From: Thermoproteota archaeon | GTDB taxonomy: Archaea; Thermoproteota; Bathyarchaeia; Bathyarchaeales; Bathycorpusculaceae | DNA length: 34,488 bases | Assembly: GCA_012513715.1 (NCBI GenBank) | Contig: JAAZBP010000132.1 | Span: 1-34,488, forward strand | Direction: 5' to 3' | In this document: positions 6,894-15,639 of the stretch, one piece after another | How positions within the stretch are numbered: position 1 is the first letter of the stretch | Layout: every line of letters begins with the position of its first letter | Notes under the pieces: generated by a model | Database searches by the model: none | Seen by the model: the letters and a program-made list of their open reading frames with translations, nothing else | Told to the model about the DNA's origin: nothing | Translations under genes and position numbers: made by a program

Positions 6894-7327
6894 TGAAGAG
6901 TAAAGGTTCTAGACGATATACTAACAAGTGCTTTTTAGGTATTGCTTGAGTGATTTAACTGTCATTAGCTGATACCGATTTTTGAGTTTTTTGGACAAAA
7001 TATGAAATCTGCTTTTTCGAGAGCTGTATCCCAAATGGCAATTTATGAGTAAACTTCTATTGCAAGCTAAGCCCTTGTTTGTTTGGGAGACGCCTGAGAC
7101 TGGTAGCCTTTTAGGGCATAGATGAGTTGTTTTTCTGTTAGGTTATGCGTTCTAGCGCCTTGATAAGCTGGAGATGTATCATTTGACTTAGGCAAGTACT
7201 AGAGTATGGGACAGAGGAGCGATTGAATGGCAATATGTATTCTCTTAGATTAGTTAAGTTGATGTTTAGGTTTAGGTTTTAATCAAAAAAGGAAGGGGAT
7301 ATCTAACGAAGTTAGCCCGTGTTTGTC
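6894..7327. other. Intergenic region with one possible small minus-strand frame
   Basis: This stretch has no strong gene. One minus-strand frame at 7067-7195 (TTG start, 42 aa) is described separately. Nothing resembling a repeat or a stable hairpin stands out. Confidence 0.4.
7067..7195 (-). CDS. Possible small protein or gene remnant, 42 aa
   Basis: TTG at 7195 opens a 42-codon frame whose middle reads like real protein (ARTHNLTEKQLIYALKGYQ). There is no ribosome site and no homologue elsewhere in the window. It may be the C-terminus of a lost gene. Confidence 0.25.
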   Translation of the reverse strand: MPKSNDTSPAYQGARTHNLTEKQLIYALKGYQSQASPKQTRA

Positions 7328-7522
7328 TTAGGGTTTATTTGGTTTTTCTTGTTTAGCTTTCAACTCAGCGTTTTCTTTCTTTAAAGCGGCGTTCTCATCC
7401 ATCATGGTCTTCATTACAGTGTTGAGTTGTATCATCATATCGTTGATGCGCAGGTTCAACAGACCTATTTGATGCATAACAGGCGGTGTTTCAGGAACAG
7501 TTTGAGCTGTAGTTTCCGTCAC
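7328..7522 (-). CDS. Small coiled-coil protein downstream of fibre, 64 aa (paralogue)
   Basis: GTG at 7522 lies 8 nt after GAGGTGA and is preferred over the GTG at 7534, which overlaps that site. The product is 64 aa, the same length as the protein at 2581-2775. The two share the core LNLRINDMMIQLNTV and a Lys/Glu-rich coiled-coil tail (DENAALKKENAELKAKQEK); only the first 20 residues differ much. It follows the fibre gene at 7557 by 34 nt. A fibre-assembly or fibre-tip role is inferred from the conserved pairing. Confidence 0.8.
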   Translation of the reverse strand: MTETTAQTVPETPPVMHQIGLLNLRINDMMIQLNTVMKTMMDENAALKKENAELKAKQEKPNKP

Positions 7523-8150
7523 GCTCCAAGTCACCTCATTACATTTGAATTTTATGTTAAGCTGCTGTAGGATTTTGTTTAAGCTGATTTTCTAACGCTT
7601 CAACGCGATTACGTAGTTTTTTCATTTCCACGATTAACGGTACGCCAAGCCACTCATAGTGAACACCTTCAGGTTTACCTTCACTATCGTAGTATACAAG
7701 CCCCGGGTATAGTTCGTTGACTTCTTCAGCAATCAAGCCTAACTGTCTGCCTTCTTCTTGTTTGCGTTGTTCATCTTTCCAGTCAAAGGTTATGGGTCGA
7801 AGGTTATAGAGCCATGAGCAATCTTCTACGTTACTGATGTTGTCCTTGAATCTTAGCGCTGAAATGTTGTATCCTATCTGTCCGCTTGCATTTCTGTAGA
7901 GTGGTCCGTACTGTGTGGTGTTAGCCCATGATGCGGCAACGATGTAGCCATCGACTACAAAGCCAGATGAGCATCGTAAGTAAGCGCTATCACGGTATAG
8001 CCACATGCCTCCAGATCCAAATTGTATGCCTGCCTGGGTTCTACTCTGTGCACCTTGCAACGATAATCTGTTGGCGTTATTAACGTCAACTATGTAGATA
8101 TCGTCGCCGACTTGGAATGCGTCACCGCTGCCTCCACCACCATGAATTAC
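7328..8150. repeat. Inverted repeat arm 2: conserved fibre C-terminus plus coiled-coil gene
   Basis: This is the reverse-complement counterpart of 1955-2775. Similarity begins at the VIHGGG codons of the fibre and runs through the coiled-coil gene. It ends before the intergenic region. Confidence 0.8.
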
Positions 8151-9077
8151 GCCTGAAGAGCTTATTGAGCTAGCAGAGAGAGCACCTGTAATTCCTGCAT
8201 TGTTGTTTACGGCTAAAGCATTGCACCATAAATTTTGTGATACGATCAAGCTATCGTCAGTCATCAGAACATTTGCTGACTCCCTGAATAGATTCGTATC
8301 TGCGCCGAATTGTATCTTTAACGCATTAACGATATTACAAGCTAAATGCCCCAAGTCAGAATAATTAATCGGAATGCCGGGTGTGGTCGGCGGAATCTGC
8401 AACGTGTATCCAGCACGGCGAATATAGAAGGTATCAAACATATAGTTATAGCTGCTTGTATGTCCTTTGTCAACCCATTCAGAACCGACCCTTTGGTATA
8501 GACGACTATTGCCACTGTTAATGTAGTACTGCTTATTTTTTGGGTTGCCGGGGGGCGAAGCCAAAGTTGCAATATCATGCAATGCATGCATTTCGCTATG
8601 GTGTAGCCAGGCACCTGGAGGTTCAAACTGCTCCCACATACCACTGCCCAGTGCTATTAGGCCTTGATTGGCTGAAACGAATCCACCTACTGACAAGTCC
8701 TTCTTTATGACCATGCCTTGGCTCCAAGTTAGAATAGGATTATAGCCAACTTGAGCCTGCACTGCTACAAGCGCCAAGTCCCCATAGTTTTCTGTCGCTG
8801 TATCTTTAAATCTAACATAGTTATCTCCGGTAGGAATCGTAAGATCAACTGGCTTCCAAAGTCCATTCTCCCAGCCCCATATATAATTGATTAGCGTCTG
8901 TGGAGTCATAGATGTTGCAACAGAGGGAAGTCTAAGACTTTTGCTTATTTGCAGAGTTAGTTTTTGAGAAGTATCGGGGTCAAAGATCGTTTGAAGATCA
9001 ATGTAATCTAGGTCATTGGATTCTTTAATGGTTAGTTTTGGTTTACATGTTAGATTGTCAAAAATTCCATCTGCCAA
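7557..9077 (-). CDS. Second tail-fibre-like protein with S74 chaperone domain
   Basis: The start is TTG at 9077, preceded by AGGAGGTGA at a 6-nt gap. The 506-residue protein has an N-terminal part unlike that of the first fibre (MADGIFDNLTCKPKLTI; internal LHHSEMHALHDIATLA). From about residue 310 the two are nearly the same (VIHGGGGSGDAFQVGDD, GIQFGSGGMWLYRDSAYL). The final 101 residues are the S74 chaperone with SALRFK giving Ser406/Lys411, then LRPITFDW and a terminal coiled coil. Different heads on a shared tail are typical of alternative receptor-binding fibres. The operator at 9207 lies 130 nt upstream, shared with the divergent surface-protein gene. Confidence 0.88.
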   Translation of the reverse strand: MADGIFDNLTCKPKLTIKESNDLDYIDLQTIFDPDTSQKLTLQISKSLRLPSVATSMTPQTLINYIWGWENGLWKPVDLTIPTGDNYVRFKDTATENYGDLALVAVQAQVGYNPILTWSQGMVIKKDLSVGGFVSANQGLIALGSGMWEQFEPPGAWLHHSEMHALHDIATLASPPGNPKNKQYYINSGNSRLYQRVGSEWVDKGHTSSYNYMFDTFYIRRAGYTLQIPPTTPGIPINYSDLGHLACNIVNALKIQFGADTNLFRESANVLMTDDSLIVSQNLWCNALAVNNNAGITGALSASSISSSGVIHGGGGSGDAFQVGDDIYIVDVNNANRLSLQGAQSRTQAGIQFGSGGMWLYRDSAYLRCSSGFVVDGYIVAASWANTTQYGPLYRNASGQIGYNISALRFKDNISNVEDCSWLYNLRPITFDWKDEQRKQEEGRQLGLIAEEVNELYPGLVYYDSEGKPEGVHYEWLGVPLIVEMKKLRNRVEALENQLKQNPTAA

Positions 9078-9206
9078 TTATTTTCACCTCCTATTAATTG
9101 TTTTTCCATTATATTCCCGATTTTTAGGTGTAATTTCAAACAAATTGTAGCTTGTTTGATTTTTTTCACCAAGAGTACTATCTAGCGAAAAAAAACTATT
9201 AAGAGA

Positions 9207-9233
9207 GACGGGTTGTTCCAGAAACAACCCATT
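9207..9233. promoter_or_regulatory. 27-bp palindromic operator, copy 2 of 4
   Basis: The inverted repeat has perfect 8-bp arms GGGTTGTT and AACAACCC around a five-base centre. It lies between the divergent fibre (start 9077) and surface-protein (start 9356) genes. It aligns over 27 positions with the copies at 890, 10754 and 34008. Confidence 0.75.
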
Positions 9234-9355
9234 TGCTTTAAAAATGGTTTAATTTAAATAAGCGAGCTCTCTAATGAGATAAAATCGGTAAAAGGCATGA
9301 CTGTTAGCAACTTTTAATTTCTAGTATGCACTAATATGTTAACTAGGGATTGGCA

Positions 9356-10225
9356 ATGAGGGTGAGATTAAATGCATTTCTAATTTCTATAATGATTACT
9401 GTATTGATTTTTACAAGCATTGCAGGTATAGGCACTGCACAATCCTCTATACCTAAACCGTCTGTTCCAGAGTTTACTGTTAAACTCGTTTCTTACCCTT
9501 ATGATGTGCCGCCGACCACTACCACAACCGTTGATCCGTATACAGGAAAAGAAACTGTAACCACTCAGCCGGGATACCATGTAGAAAACAAGTCCATAGA
9601 ACTCATAATTAAGAACCAGCCGGTTACTCCTCACACTGATGCAGAGGGTCATATGATTAATTTGTACTATAATGTCCGTGTTAAAGGTCATTTTGAAGAT
9701 CCTTGGAGAGAACTTTACTCTATCGATGAACTGATGAGAGAGGAAAGAGGCGCACATAAACAGGGTCCTGTCCAATCAAGTTTTGAATATACAGTAATAT
9801 CTTGTTCCGCAGACTACCCAGATGATGGAGAAGTGGACTTTCAAGTTCAGGCACTGGCGGGGTATTATACTGAATGGTGGCCCGCCCTAGGCGGACCGGT
9901 CAAATGGTACTTTACTGGCCAGACCAGCGATTGGAGTAACACACAAACAATACGCATGTCTGATGGCACGGTTTCAGTTTCCACTTCACCAAACCCTACG
10001 GAATCACCAACTGCAACACCCTCACAGGAACCAGCTGTAATAAAGGATCAAACGGGCGCTCAATCTGCTGTAACGCAATCAGGCATAGATTGGACAGAGA
10101 TTAGCTTGTTTGCCGCATTAGGCGTAATAGTTGCATTGCTCGCTGTTATTGCACTTGTTCATAGGAATAGGAAACGTGGTTCAAGGTCGGATTTACTAAG
10201 CGCTAAATATACAAACCGGCGATAA
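9356..10225 (+). CDS. Secreted, C-terminally anchored surface protein
   Basis: ATG at 9356 lies 6 nt after AGGGAT, the same arrangement as its paralogue at 769; the TTG at 9350 is less likely. The product (289 aa) has a signal peptide (MRVRLNAFLISIM, then hydrophobic to about 27) and beta-rich extracellular sequence with a TTTTTVDPYTGKE loop. A Ser/Thr/Pro-rich linker (about 215-228) and a C-terminal membrane helix (about 245-265, LFAALGVIVALLAV) follow, with a basic tail (HRNRKRGSR) that keeps it inward. It is divergent from the fibre gene, as in the mirrored module at the left edge. The constant pairing suggests that it anchors or assists the fibre, which is inference. Confidence 0.85.
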   Translation: MRVRLNAFLISIMITVLIFTSIAGIGTAQSSIPKPSVPEFTVKLVSYPYDVPPTTTTTVDPYTGKETVTTQPGYHVENKSIELIIKNQPVTPHTDAEGHMINLYYNVRVKGHFEDPWRELYSIDELMREERGAHKQGPVQSSFEYTVISCSADYPDDGEVDFQVQALAGYYTEWWPALGGPVKWYFTGQTSDWSNTQTIRMSDGTVSVSTSPNPTESPTATPSQEPAVIKDQTGAQSAVTQSGIDWTEISLFAALGVIVALLAVIALVHRNRKRGSRSDLLSAKYTNRR

Positions 10226-10393
10226 TCGATAATCCTTATTTTTTAGTAACCTATTTTTCTGATTCCCTGTAAGTTTTGCTATTTGGTGTGACAGCTATTG
10301 TTTTGCCTTTGTTGGTTTGAATGTCACACTAGCCCTCTCTACTTGTGGTAGACATTTAACGTATTACAGGTTTAGGGGAACATTGCTGGTCCG

Positions 10394-10669
10394 CTATTCT
10401 TCTAGCATTTTTAACGCTTTTAGCAGTTTTTCTGCTCGGGGGTTTTCTCTGTTTAACTTGATTATTCTGACCCTTGCACGCTTGACTTGCTTTCTATACT
10501 CGCTTGTTATGATGCCCTCTGACTCCAAGATTTTGAGGTTTCTGTTCACTTCACTGTATTTGCCACCAGTCTTGCGGACAAGTTGCATCACGTTCATTTC
10601 TCGGTATTGCACTATTATTTCTAGGATCCTCTGCCTGCCTTTGGAAGCAAGCAACTCTTTAAGATCCAA
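10394..10669 (-). CDS. Winged-helix regulator (ArsR/TrmB-like)
   Basis: The start is set at TTG 10669 because similarity to the regulator at 34113 begins there (LDLKELLASKGRQRIL against LNTLEKLIASTARIKIL); upstream codons to 10735 are unrelated. The 91-residue protein is one winged helix: helix 1 ELLASKGRQRILEII, helix 2 MNVMQLVRKTG, recognition helix YSEVNRNLKILESEG, wing IITSEYRKQVKRARVRII, and a C-terminal amphipathic helix likely used for dimerisation. The 27-bp palindrome at 10754 lies between it and the divergent two-TM gene, so it probably controls both. No ligand-binding domain is present. Confidence 0.75.
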   Translation of the reverse strand: MDLKELLASKGRQRILEIIVQYREMNVMQLVRKTGGKYSEVNRNLKILESEGIITSEYRKQVKRARVRIIKLNRENPRAEKLLKALKMLEE

Positions 10670-10753
10670 AACAAATACACATCTTTCAAAACCGAAACTG
10701 TGCCTCTTATTATGACACAATAGATATGGAAGCAAGAAACCACTCTTAAGTCA

Positions 10754-10780
10754 AACGGGTAGTTTCAGGAACAACCCGTC
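10754..10780. promoter_or_regulatory. 27-bp palindromic operator, copy 3 of 4
   Basis: The outer arms ACGGGT and ACCCGT are perfect, and the inner GTT/AAC pair matches the other copies. It is centred between the divergent winged-helix gene (10669) and two-TM gene (10868). Confidence 0.75.
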
Positions 10781-10867
10781 TGGTTAATAACCAAAAAATG
10801 TTTGTTAAATCTTGGTGATTTCTGTAAATTCAATTCAAAGGTTTATTCTGACAGGAGGCATGGTCTT

Positions 10868-11200
10868 ATGGCAAAACCAACCTTAACTATAAAGGGTAGA
10901 TTTCAAAACTGCATAAGCAAAATTGCTCACCACAAAAGTCTAACTCTGACAGTTAGGGGATTTGTAGTCTGCTGTGCAAACGAAAAAACTAAAGTTATAG
11001 AGCAAAAGTTCGATTGGGGCAACGCCCTCATAGACGCCATTATTACAAGCGCTATTACCTTTTTCACCGCTTTAGCCGGAGGGGCAGTATCGGGAATCAA
11101 CACCATCAACATGATAGAATCAGCCACAGTAGCAGCGCTCTCCCAATTCTTCATCTTCCTAGCACTAAAAAGAGGATTAATACAGCACAAAGAAGCTTAA
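10868..11200 (+). CDS. Small two-transmembrane protein (holin-like topology)
   Basis: ATG at 10868 lies 9 nt after GGAGG. Upstream in-frame codons to 10802 lack a ribosome site, and similarity to the paralogue at 33575-33904 begins at MAK. The 110-residue protein has a basic beta-like N-terminus (LTIKGRFQN, LTLTVRGFVVCCANEK) and two membrane helices (about 52-75, ALIDAIITSAITFFTAL; about 83-103, ATVAALSQFFIFLAL), then RGLIQHKEA. Size and topology resemble holins or small pore proteins, but no holin family is identified. In both copies it is divergent from a winged-helix gene with the 27-bp operator between them. Confidence 0.75.
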   Translation: MAKPTLTIKGRFQNCISKIAHHKSLTLTVRGFVVCCANEKTKVIEQKFDWGNALIDAIITSAITFFTALAGGAVSGINTINMIESATVAALSQFFIFLALKRGLIQHKEA

Positions 11201-11449
11201 AGTTATAGAGAACAAAGGTAAAACAACCATGATGCAGATAGGTCATTTGCCTACATATCGTATTTTGATATTAACCTATTTAGGCTCTCTATCTATTATG
11301 CTTAGTTTTAGAATCCAAATACATATGGCATTGCTGGAAAATAACATCATTTTTTCTATAGAAAGGGTTTAAGCTCTGATTCTTAGGTTCTTGTGTGTTC
11401 TAAGAGGGTTTTTTCTGAGATAACCAAATGATTTCACTGTGGAATTCTT

Positions 11450-11647
11450 TTATGTTCCATAGGTATCCTTCTTTAGAAACGTTCCAACCACAAGGATAAT
11501 CATACCAACGAACACCACACCCAGCAACCAGAATGCCATAACGCCGGCACCCATATAGAGTGCAAGAGCTGCAGCGCCTAAGCCGCTAAAAAGAACAACC
11601 GCGCCTATCATTGAAACTATAAAGTAATTAGGACCGGAGATATGCAC
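11450..11647 (-). CDS. Small two-TM membrane protein, 65 aa
   Basis: GTG at 11647 follows GAGGAG at a 4-nt gap. The protein is almost entirely hydrophobic, with helices at about 8-31 (FIVSMIGAVVLFSGLG) and 36-57 (VMAFWLLGVVFVGMI), then a short KKDTYGT tail. It lies 25 nt after the membrane gene at 11673, so they may be cotranscribed. No family is recognised. The 249 nt between 11200 and this gene hold nothing clear. Confidence 0.6.
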   Translation of the reverse strand: MHISGPNYFIVSMIGAVVLFSGLGAAALALYMGAGVMAFWLLGVVFVGMIILVVGTFLKKDTYGT

Positions 11648-11672
11648 TTCGCTCCTCGCCCTCTAACACCCT

Positions 11673-11954
11673 TCATTTAAGCCTTTCTTTGTACCTAATG
11701 CCAGACATTAAAAGGACCATACCGCCAATAAAAACGGTTGAAGAAATGATAAACTCCACAGCTAATAGATGGAGATAAATGTCTAAAGGTATTAAGAATA
11801 AACCGACGATTATAAAGCAAAGTTGGTAGCTTCTGTTTTTATCCACAGCTACCTTATACCCTCTTAGGATATAATATTTTGTTAACGTATTTATTGATTT
11901 GAACAAAAAAGTGGTAGTTCCCGAGCTCAAATTTAGGGCAATTCTGCGTTTCAT
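11673..11954 (-). CDS. Small membrane protein, 93 aa
   Basis: ATG at 11954 opens a 93-residue frame. A basic N-terminal half (KRRIALNLSS, DKNRSYQ) is followed by two membrane helices (about 44-62, LCFIIVGLFLIPLDI; about 66-86, AVEFIISSTVFIGGMVLL) and RYKERLK. There is no clear ribosome site, so the true start may be internal. It precedes the other small membrane protein on the same strand. Confidence 0.5.
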   Translation of the reverse strand: MKRRIALNLSSGTTTFLFKSINTLTKYYILRGYKVAVDKNRSYQLCFIIVGLFLIPLDIYLHLLAVEFIISSTVFIGGMVLLMSGIRYKERLK

Positions 11955-12352
11955 AGATTATCGTCTCTTGAGAGAATAGCGAATTAAGGTTGTTAGTTTT
12001 TTCTAATCATTTAAGGTGAAACCGAACTTGCACAAATTAAATTTGCGGAAAGTCGTTAGCGCTGCTGAAGCCGCTAAGAATCCTGAAGAACGTTGGCGTC
12101 TCATAAGCTGGGCATAACGTTTGAGGGTTCAATAATGCTAAGAGTTCTTTTGCAGCCTGAAATAAATTAACCAATACCGAGATGGATGTCTTAGTAAGCT
12201 GGCAAGCCGTCTGTTCCGATGCCTTCAGCGACGAATTATACCGTTAAACTCATAAGCATTATACAAAGTTTGGCAACATATGAAATGTGCAGATACACCT
12301 GGCTCTAAGCCAAAGTGGGCTTTGAAAGTTACAAGTCTAAACGAGTGTAACT
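11955..12352 (+). other. Intergenic region with an SD-led 29-codon frame
   Basis: At 12028-12117 a TTG eight nt after AGGTGA opens 29 codons with protein-like composition (LRKVVSAAEAAKNPEERW), then stops. It is either a very small gene or the preserved start of a lost one. The remainder up to the VWA gene has short broken frames and may be the decayed 5' part of that gene or its neighbour. Confidence 0.35.
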
Positions 12353-13258
12353 GTGCTCAGTTGTTGCCATTTATCGCTGACTCCGGAAAGTAGGATTTCA
12401 ATCGTTTTTTGGCGAATAAGGCGGGCTGAGATCGGTACAAACGCAGGTCTAAACAATCAGCAACTCGCTGAGCTCATGGGTGTAGCAGAAGATGGGCTTG
12501 CTGAGGCATTGAAAAGGGCATCTGAAGACAAAGTTAGAGCGGCATTATGGACAACATTGTTGGGTTTCAAAGGTCTTTTCTCGAGCAAATCCGCACTAGA
12601 CATACAAGAACCAGCTTACAAGAGATGGAAGCCGTATTCAAAGCGACTGGATCCTTCAAGCACTATCAAATCACCAGACGACCCTCGAAAATGGCGTGAG
12701 CAAAATCTTGCGACGACGTTGACAATCGAATCGGAAGGAGAATCGGGGGGCTTCACAAAGCTTATTATACTGATCGACTGCTCAGGAAGCACCATAAAAC
12801 CTTATGGTAGCAAAACGGTTTTGGGCTATATCAAAGATGCAGCCTATAGCCTCATAGCTTACGCCAAAAAGCTCAACCTTTCGGTGGCTTTAATCGGGTT
12901 TAGCAGTAACGCTTGGATCATAGCTAACGAATCAAAAGACTACCTCAAACACGCTCGACAGGTTTTCATTCTAAAACCACTTGGAACAACAAACCTTGGA
13001 AACGCAGTACAACTAACGGCTAGGCTTAGACCTGACAGAGCCCTTATCGCTCTGCTAACGGATGGATATGTAGCCCCTGAAGATCTTTTGCAGCTTTCTG
13101 AACAAACACAGGCAAACAAGGTCATAGCAGCCATTGTCAGCGTAGAAGCGCGAGGTGTAGAAAACATGAAAGCGGTCTCAAAAAGAGCAGATCTCTTTGA
13201 AGTCAGGCCGGATAAAACCGGCAAAACAATAATTTCAATGCTGCCAAAGTCCACTTAA
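12353..13258 (+). CDS. VWA-domain protein with intact MIDAS
   Basis: GTG at 12353 is the most upstream start, but no ribosome site precedes it and the first 30 residues look unlike protein; the real start may be further in, or the 5' end may be eroded. A helical region (about 32-80) leads to KRWKPYSKRL and DDPRKWREQN, the usual lead into archaeal VWA domains. The domain begins near residue 135 (LIILIDCSGST), giving the DxSxS metal site at about 142, with the threonine in LGTTNLGN and the aspartate in LLTDGYV completing it. VWA proteins of this type bind partners through a metal ion and often work with MoxR ATPases; none is seen here. The genes downstream run on the same strand. Confidence 0.75.
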   Translation: MLSCCHLSLTPESRISIVFWRIRRAEIGTNAGLNNQQLAELMGVAEDGLAEALKRASEDKVRAALWTTLLGFKGLFSSKSALDIQEPAYKRWKPYSKRLDPSSTIKSPDDPRKWREQNLATTLTIESEGESGGFTKLIILIDCSGSTIKPYGSKTVLGYIKDAAYSLIAYAKKLNLSVALIGFSSNAWIIANESKDYLKHARQVFILKPLGTTNLGNAVQLTARLRPDRALIALLTDGYVAPEDLLQLSEQTQANKVIAAIVSVEARGVENMKAVSKRADLFEVRPDKTGKTIISMLPKST

Positions 13259-13339
13259 AACAAAGCAACGCAACTTGCTTTCCTTAAGTCCTAACCATTG
13301 TGTTTAGGGCTCCTTCAAACGTGTGAGAGGTGAATTTCT

Positions 13340-13711
13340 ATGGCTAAAGTATCATTTAGATTTAATGATCGATTTGTTGCGTATTTAAAGAGCATTGCTG
13401 GGAGATGGGACCCACAAGCTAAGGTTTGGGTTGTGCCGGAAACGAAGATATTAGAGGTTGAAGCTAAAGCCAAAGAGCTTGACGTTCAAAAACTCAAAAT
13501 CGAAACTGGTCAGAGAGCAACCAGTTCTTCTTCAAAGCCTGTTGAAGGCGTTATAAAGATGAGAAAAAGCAGAGACTGCCGATTTGTCCTAATCTCGGTC
13601 GATCTAATAGCATTCACTGATGACGTAAAAGAAATGCTCTACGGCGAAAGAGAGACAGTGCGCTTCAAAGTTTTGCAACCTAAACCTCTGCTTCAACCGC
13701 AACCGTCTTAG
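13340..13711 (+). CDS. Small protein with HARP-like N-terminal domain
   Basis: ATG at 13340 follows GAGGTGA. In the first 45 residues the pattern SFRFNDRFVAYLKSIAGR, WDPQAKVWVVP and an alternating helix (EVEAKAKEL) matches the strand-helix-strand layout of HARP-type domains, which bind forked DNA in SMARCAL1 and occur in phage and archaeal helicase-associated proteins. A Ser-rich linker (about 60-65) and a beta-rich C-terminal region (KSRDCRFVLISVDLIAF) follow. There is no helicase part. A DNA or nucleic-acid binding role is inferred with moderate support. Confidence 0.6.
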   Translation: MAKVSFRFNDRFVAYLKSIAGRWDPQAKVWVVPETKILEVEAKAKELDVQKLKIETGQRATSSSSKPVEGVIKMRKSRDCRFVLISVDLIAFTDDVKEMLYGERETVRFKVLQPKPLLQPQPS

Positions 13712-13804
13712 GCATTTGCTTGGAAACTTGGCTTGGTTTACTAATTTCCCCTTTTGTTTGGTTTGTAGTTAAATTAGCGTAGTTTTCAATTTGGAGGTGT
13801 TTTG

Positions 13805-13921
13805 ATGAATTATTTAGAGGATAGAGTAAATGTTAGAAAACCCTTAGTTAGGGAAATCTTCGGAATTTGCCTGTTTAATTCTCAAACGAGTAATAGAGGT
13901 GAGTTATATGTCGTTAGATAG
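13805..13921 (+). CDS. Small protein, 38 aa, overlapping the next gene
   Basis: ATG at 13805 has one of the best ribosome sites in the window (GGAGGTG, 5 nt gap). The product (MNYLEDRVNVRKPLVREIF and on) is short and basic with no motif. Its last codons overlap the start of the next gene by 14 nt, which suggests translational coupling. It may be a real small protein or a leader. Confidence 0.5.
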   Translation: MNYLEDRVNVRKPLVREIFGICLFNSQTSNRGELYVVR

Positions 13922-14660
13922 GGATTTTTGGGAATCGAACCCATGCTGCAAAGGCTGTACTAAATGGAGTCCTAGAGACAAAGTAGTTGTTGAGGGTGAT
14001 GAAGTCAGGTATCTTTTATGGGGAAGCCAAGTCGCAACTTGGAACAAAACGAAAGAAACCTTGATGGTTGACGATTGCGGTTGGAAGACAAAGCTTACTT
14101 TCAACAGACTGAATGCCATTCTATCAGAACTACGCATCTCTATCTATAGTATACGAGGTAAAACCTACATATGGAACCCTAAACGGCAAGTAGAATACCT
14201 CTGGGAAGGAACCCACACAATAAAATTAAACCCACTTAAAATTACGCCCTGCACGCCACGCAAGACTAACAAAAAAGTTTCGGCTGCGTTAAGAAACTAC
14301 TACGCAATGGCGTCAGAGCGTATTGAAGAACGTAAGCAGCTGGTCACAAAGACATTAGATGGCTTTGTTTGTCTGTTCCCAAGACGATACTATAGTAGAG
14401 AATTTTCGATGTTAGTTCTTGGCCTGTATGCAAGTGGTGATACCATCAAAGCCTACATGGGTAGAGTAGCTAGCTCAAAGGTTTACTCGGCCTTTATGAG
14501 AAACGATGCAACATCCTTGACAGGTTACCTTGTTCAAACCGGAGAGGAACTCAACGACCGCGAAATGTTGTCGGAGTTAAATTATTTTAGGGTTGACACT
14601 CCCTTTTTGCCTCAACCGATTTTGCAGCACCTTGCTTTGATGAAAATATTGGAGGCATAA
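13908..14660 (+). CDS. Hypothetical protein with CC-x2-C N-terminus, 250 aa
   Basis: ATG 13908 lies 5 nt after GAGGTGA and is preferred over GTG 13899, which overlaps the site. The N-terminal 75 residues (SNPCCKGCTKW, YLLWGSQVATW, LMVDDCGWKTKLTFNRLNAIL) resemble a small domain common in archaeal viral and plasmid proteins: beta strands ending in a GW-x-T-x3-RLN turn. The Cys cluster could bind a metal. The C-terminal part is helical and basic (ASERIEERKQLV, RRYYSREFSMLVLGLY). It is tightly spaced with the next gene (3 nt). Function is not known. Confidence 0.7.
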   Translation: MSLDRDFWESNPCCKGCTKWSPRDKVVVEGDEVRYLLWGSQVATWNKTKETLMVDDCGWKTKLTFNRLNAILSELRISIYSIRGKTYIWNPKRQVEYLWEGTHTIKLNPLKITPCTPRKTNKKVSAALRNYYAMASERIEERKQLVTKTLDGFVCLFPRRYYSREFSMLVLGLYASGDTIKAYMGRVASSKVYSAFMRNDATSLTGYLVQTGEELNDREMLSELNYFRVDTPFLPQPILQHLALMKILEA

Positions 14661-14663
14661 CAA

Positions 14664-15623
14664 GTGACAGCCCAAGAAATAATCACAGTGTCCTTTGACT
14701 TTAATGGCGAAACAATTTCAAGCGGCAATGTGAAGTTCAGCGTTGATAGTTGTGGCTTTCAAGGCATCAGCTTCTATATCCCATCGCAGTATGCCCTACT
14801 GCTCCTGAAAGAAGAAACAAGAGCAGAGGCTGAAAGATTAATTCAAGAAATCTCTAAAGCCTCGCTAGTTAGTTATACTCAAAAGAGGCTATTTAAGCAA
14901 GCATGCGAAAAAGGATTCAAACCTGTCTGGTCAGAGTTGCAGGAGTTAAAACGTAGGTATCCAACAAGTGAACCAAAATTCTATGCTTATGTCTCCTACG
15001 ATAGTACTATAGACAAAGGTCGAATAGTTCTTCTAACATCGGAAAAAGCGATGATCTTTTACGCTCGAGATAACCTTGACGTTGTAAGCTTGAACTTGCC
15101 GTTAAACATCTATACTTGCCCCCAAACCTATACAGGCTTTGACTTGGATCCAGAGAAATACCGCCTCCTTAAGGGTCATGAAAAAGAGCTGATGGACTTA
15201 ATAGAGGAGCTAAATCAATATAGCAACTACCTTCGCGGTAATCAAATAGATGTCTGCTTCGAAAAATTCTTCGTTAACAGAGAAGAAGCCTTGGAATTGT
15301 TAAAGGATATAAAAGCAAAAGTAGGCAACAAGGAAAGTAGAGACCATCTGTTTAATACTCTTACAAGTAAAAAGTTTTTGGAGTTCTCTGAGGGGCTGTT
15401 TGTTCATGACTATTGGTCGACCTATTATGTTTCAAAGAACGGTGAAGTGCACAAGCTTTGTTACAGTAAGAAAGTGGATATGCGAGAAGCAGTCTTGAGG
15501 GCATATGAAAAGGGGACGATACCAACAAAACTAGAAGAAGTAAAAGAAGAGCGCTTACTAAGAGAGATAGCTGAAATCGTCGGAAAAGCCAGACCGGACA
15601 TAGCCTTTGTAATTCTCCCATAG
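14664..15623 (+). CDS. Hypothetical protein, 319 aa
   Basis: GTG at 14664 follows GGAGG in the end of the previous gene, so the two are probably cotranslated. The product has a beta-rich N-terminal domain (ITVSFDFNGETISSG, GFQGISFYIPSQYA), a helical charged middle (EETRAEAERLIQEI) and a second beta-rich part (KFYAYVSYDSTIDKGRIVLLT). No catalytic motif, membrane segment or signal peptide is seen. Its position in the 13.3-16.3 kb run points to a cytoplasmic function shared with its neighbours. Confidence 0.75.
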   Translation: MTAQEIITVSFDFNGETISSGNVKFSVDSCGFQGISFYIPSQYALLLLKEETRAEAERLIQEISKASLVSYTQKRLFKQACEKGFKPVWSELQELKRRYPTSEPKFYAYVSYDSTIDKGRIVLLTSEKAMIFYARDNLDVVSLNLPLNIYTCPQTYTGFDLDPEKYRLLKGHEKELMDLIEELNQYSNYLRGNQIDVCFEKFFVNREEALELLKDIKAKVGNKESRDHLFNTLTSKKFLEFSEGLFVHDYWSTYYVSKNGEVHKLCYSKKVDMREAVLRAYEKGTIPTKLEEVKEERLLREIAEIVGKARPDIAFVILP

Positions 15624-15639
15624 CTAGGAGGCATTGATT

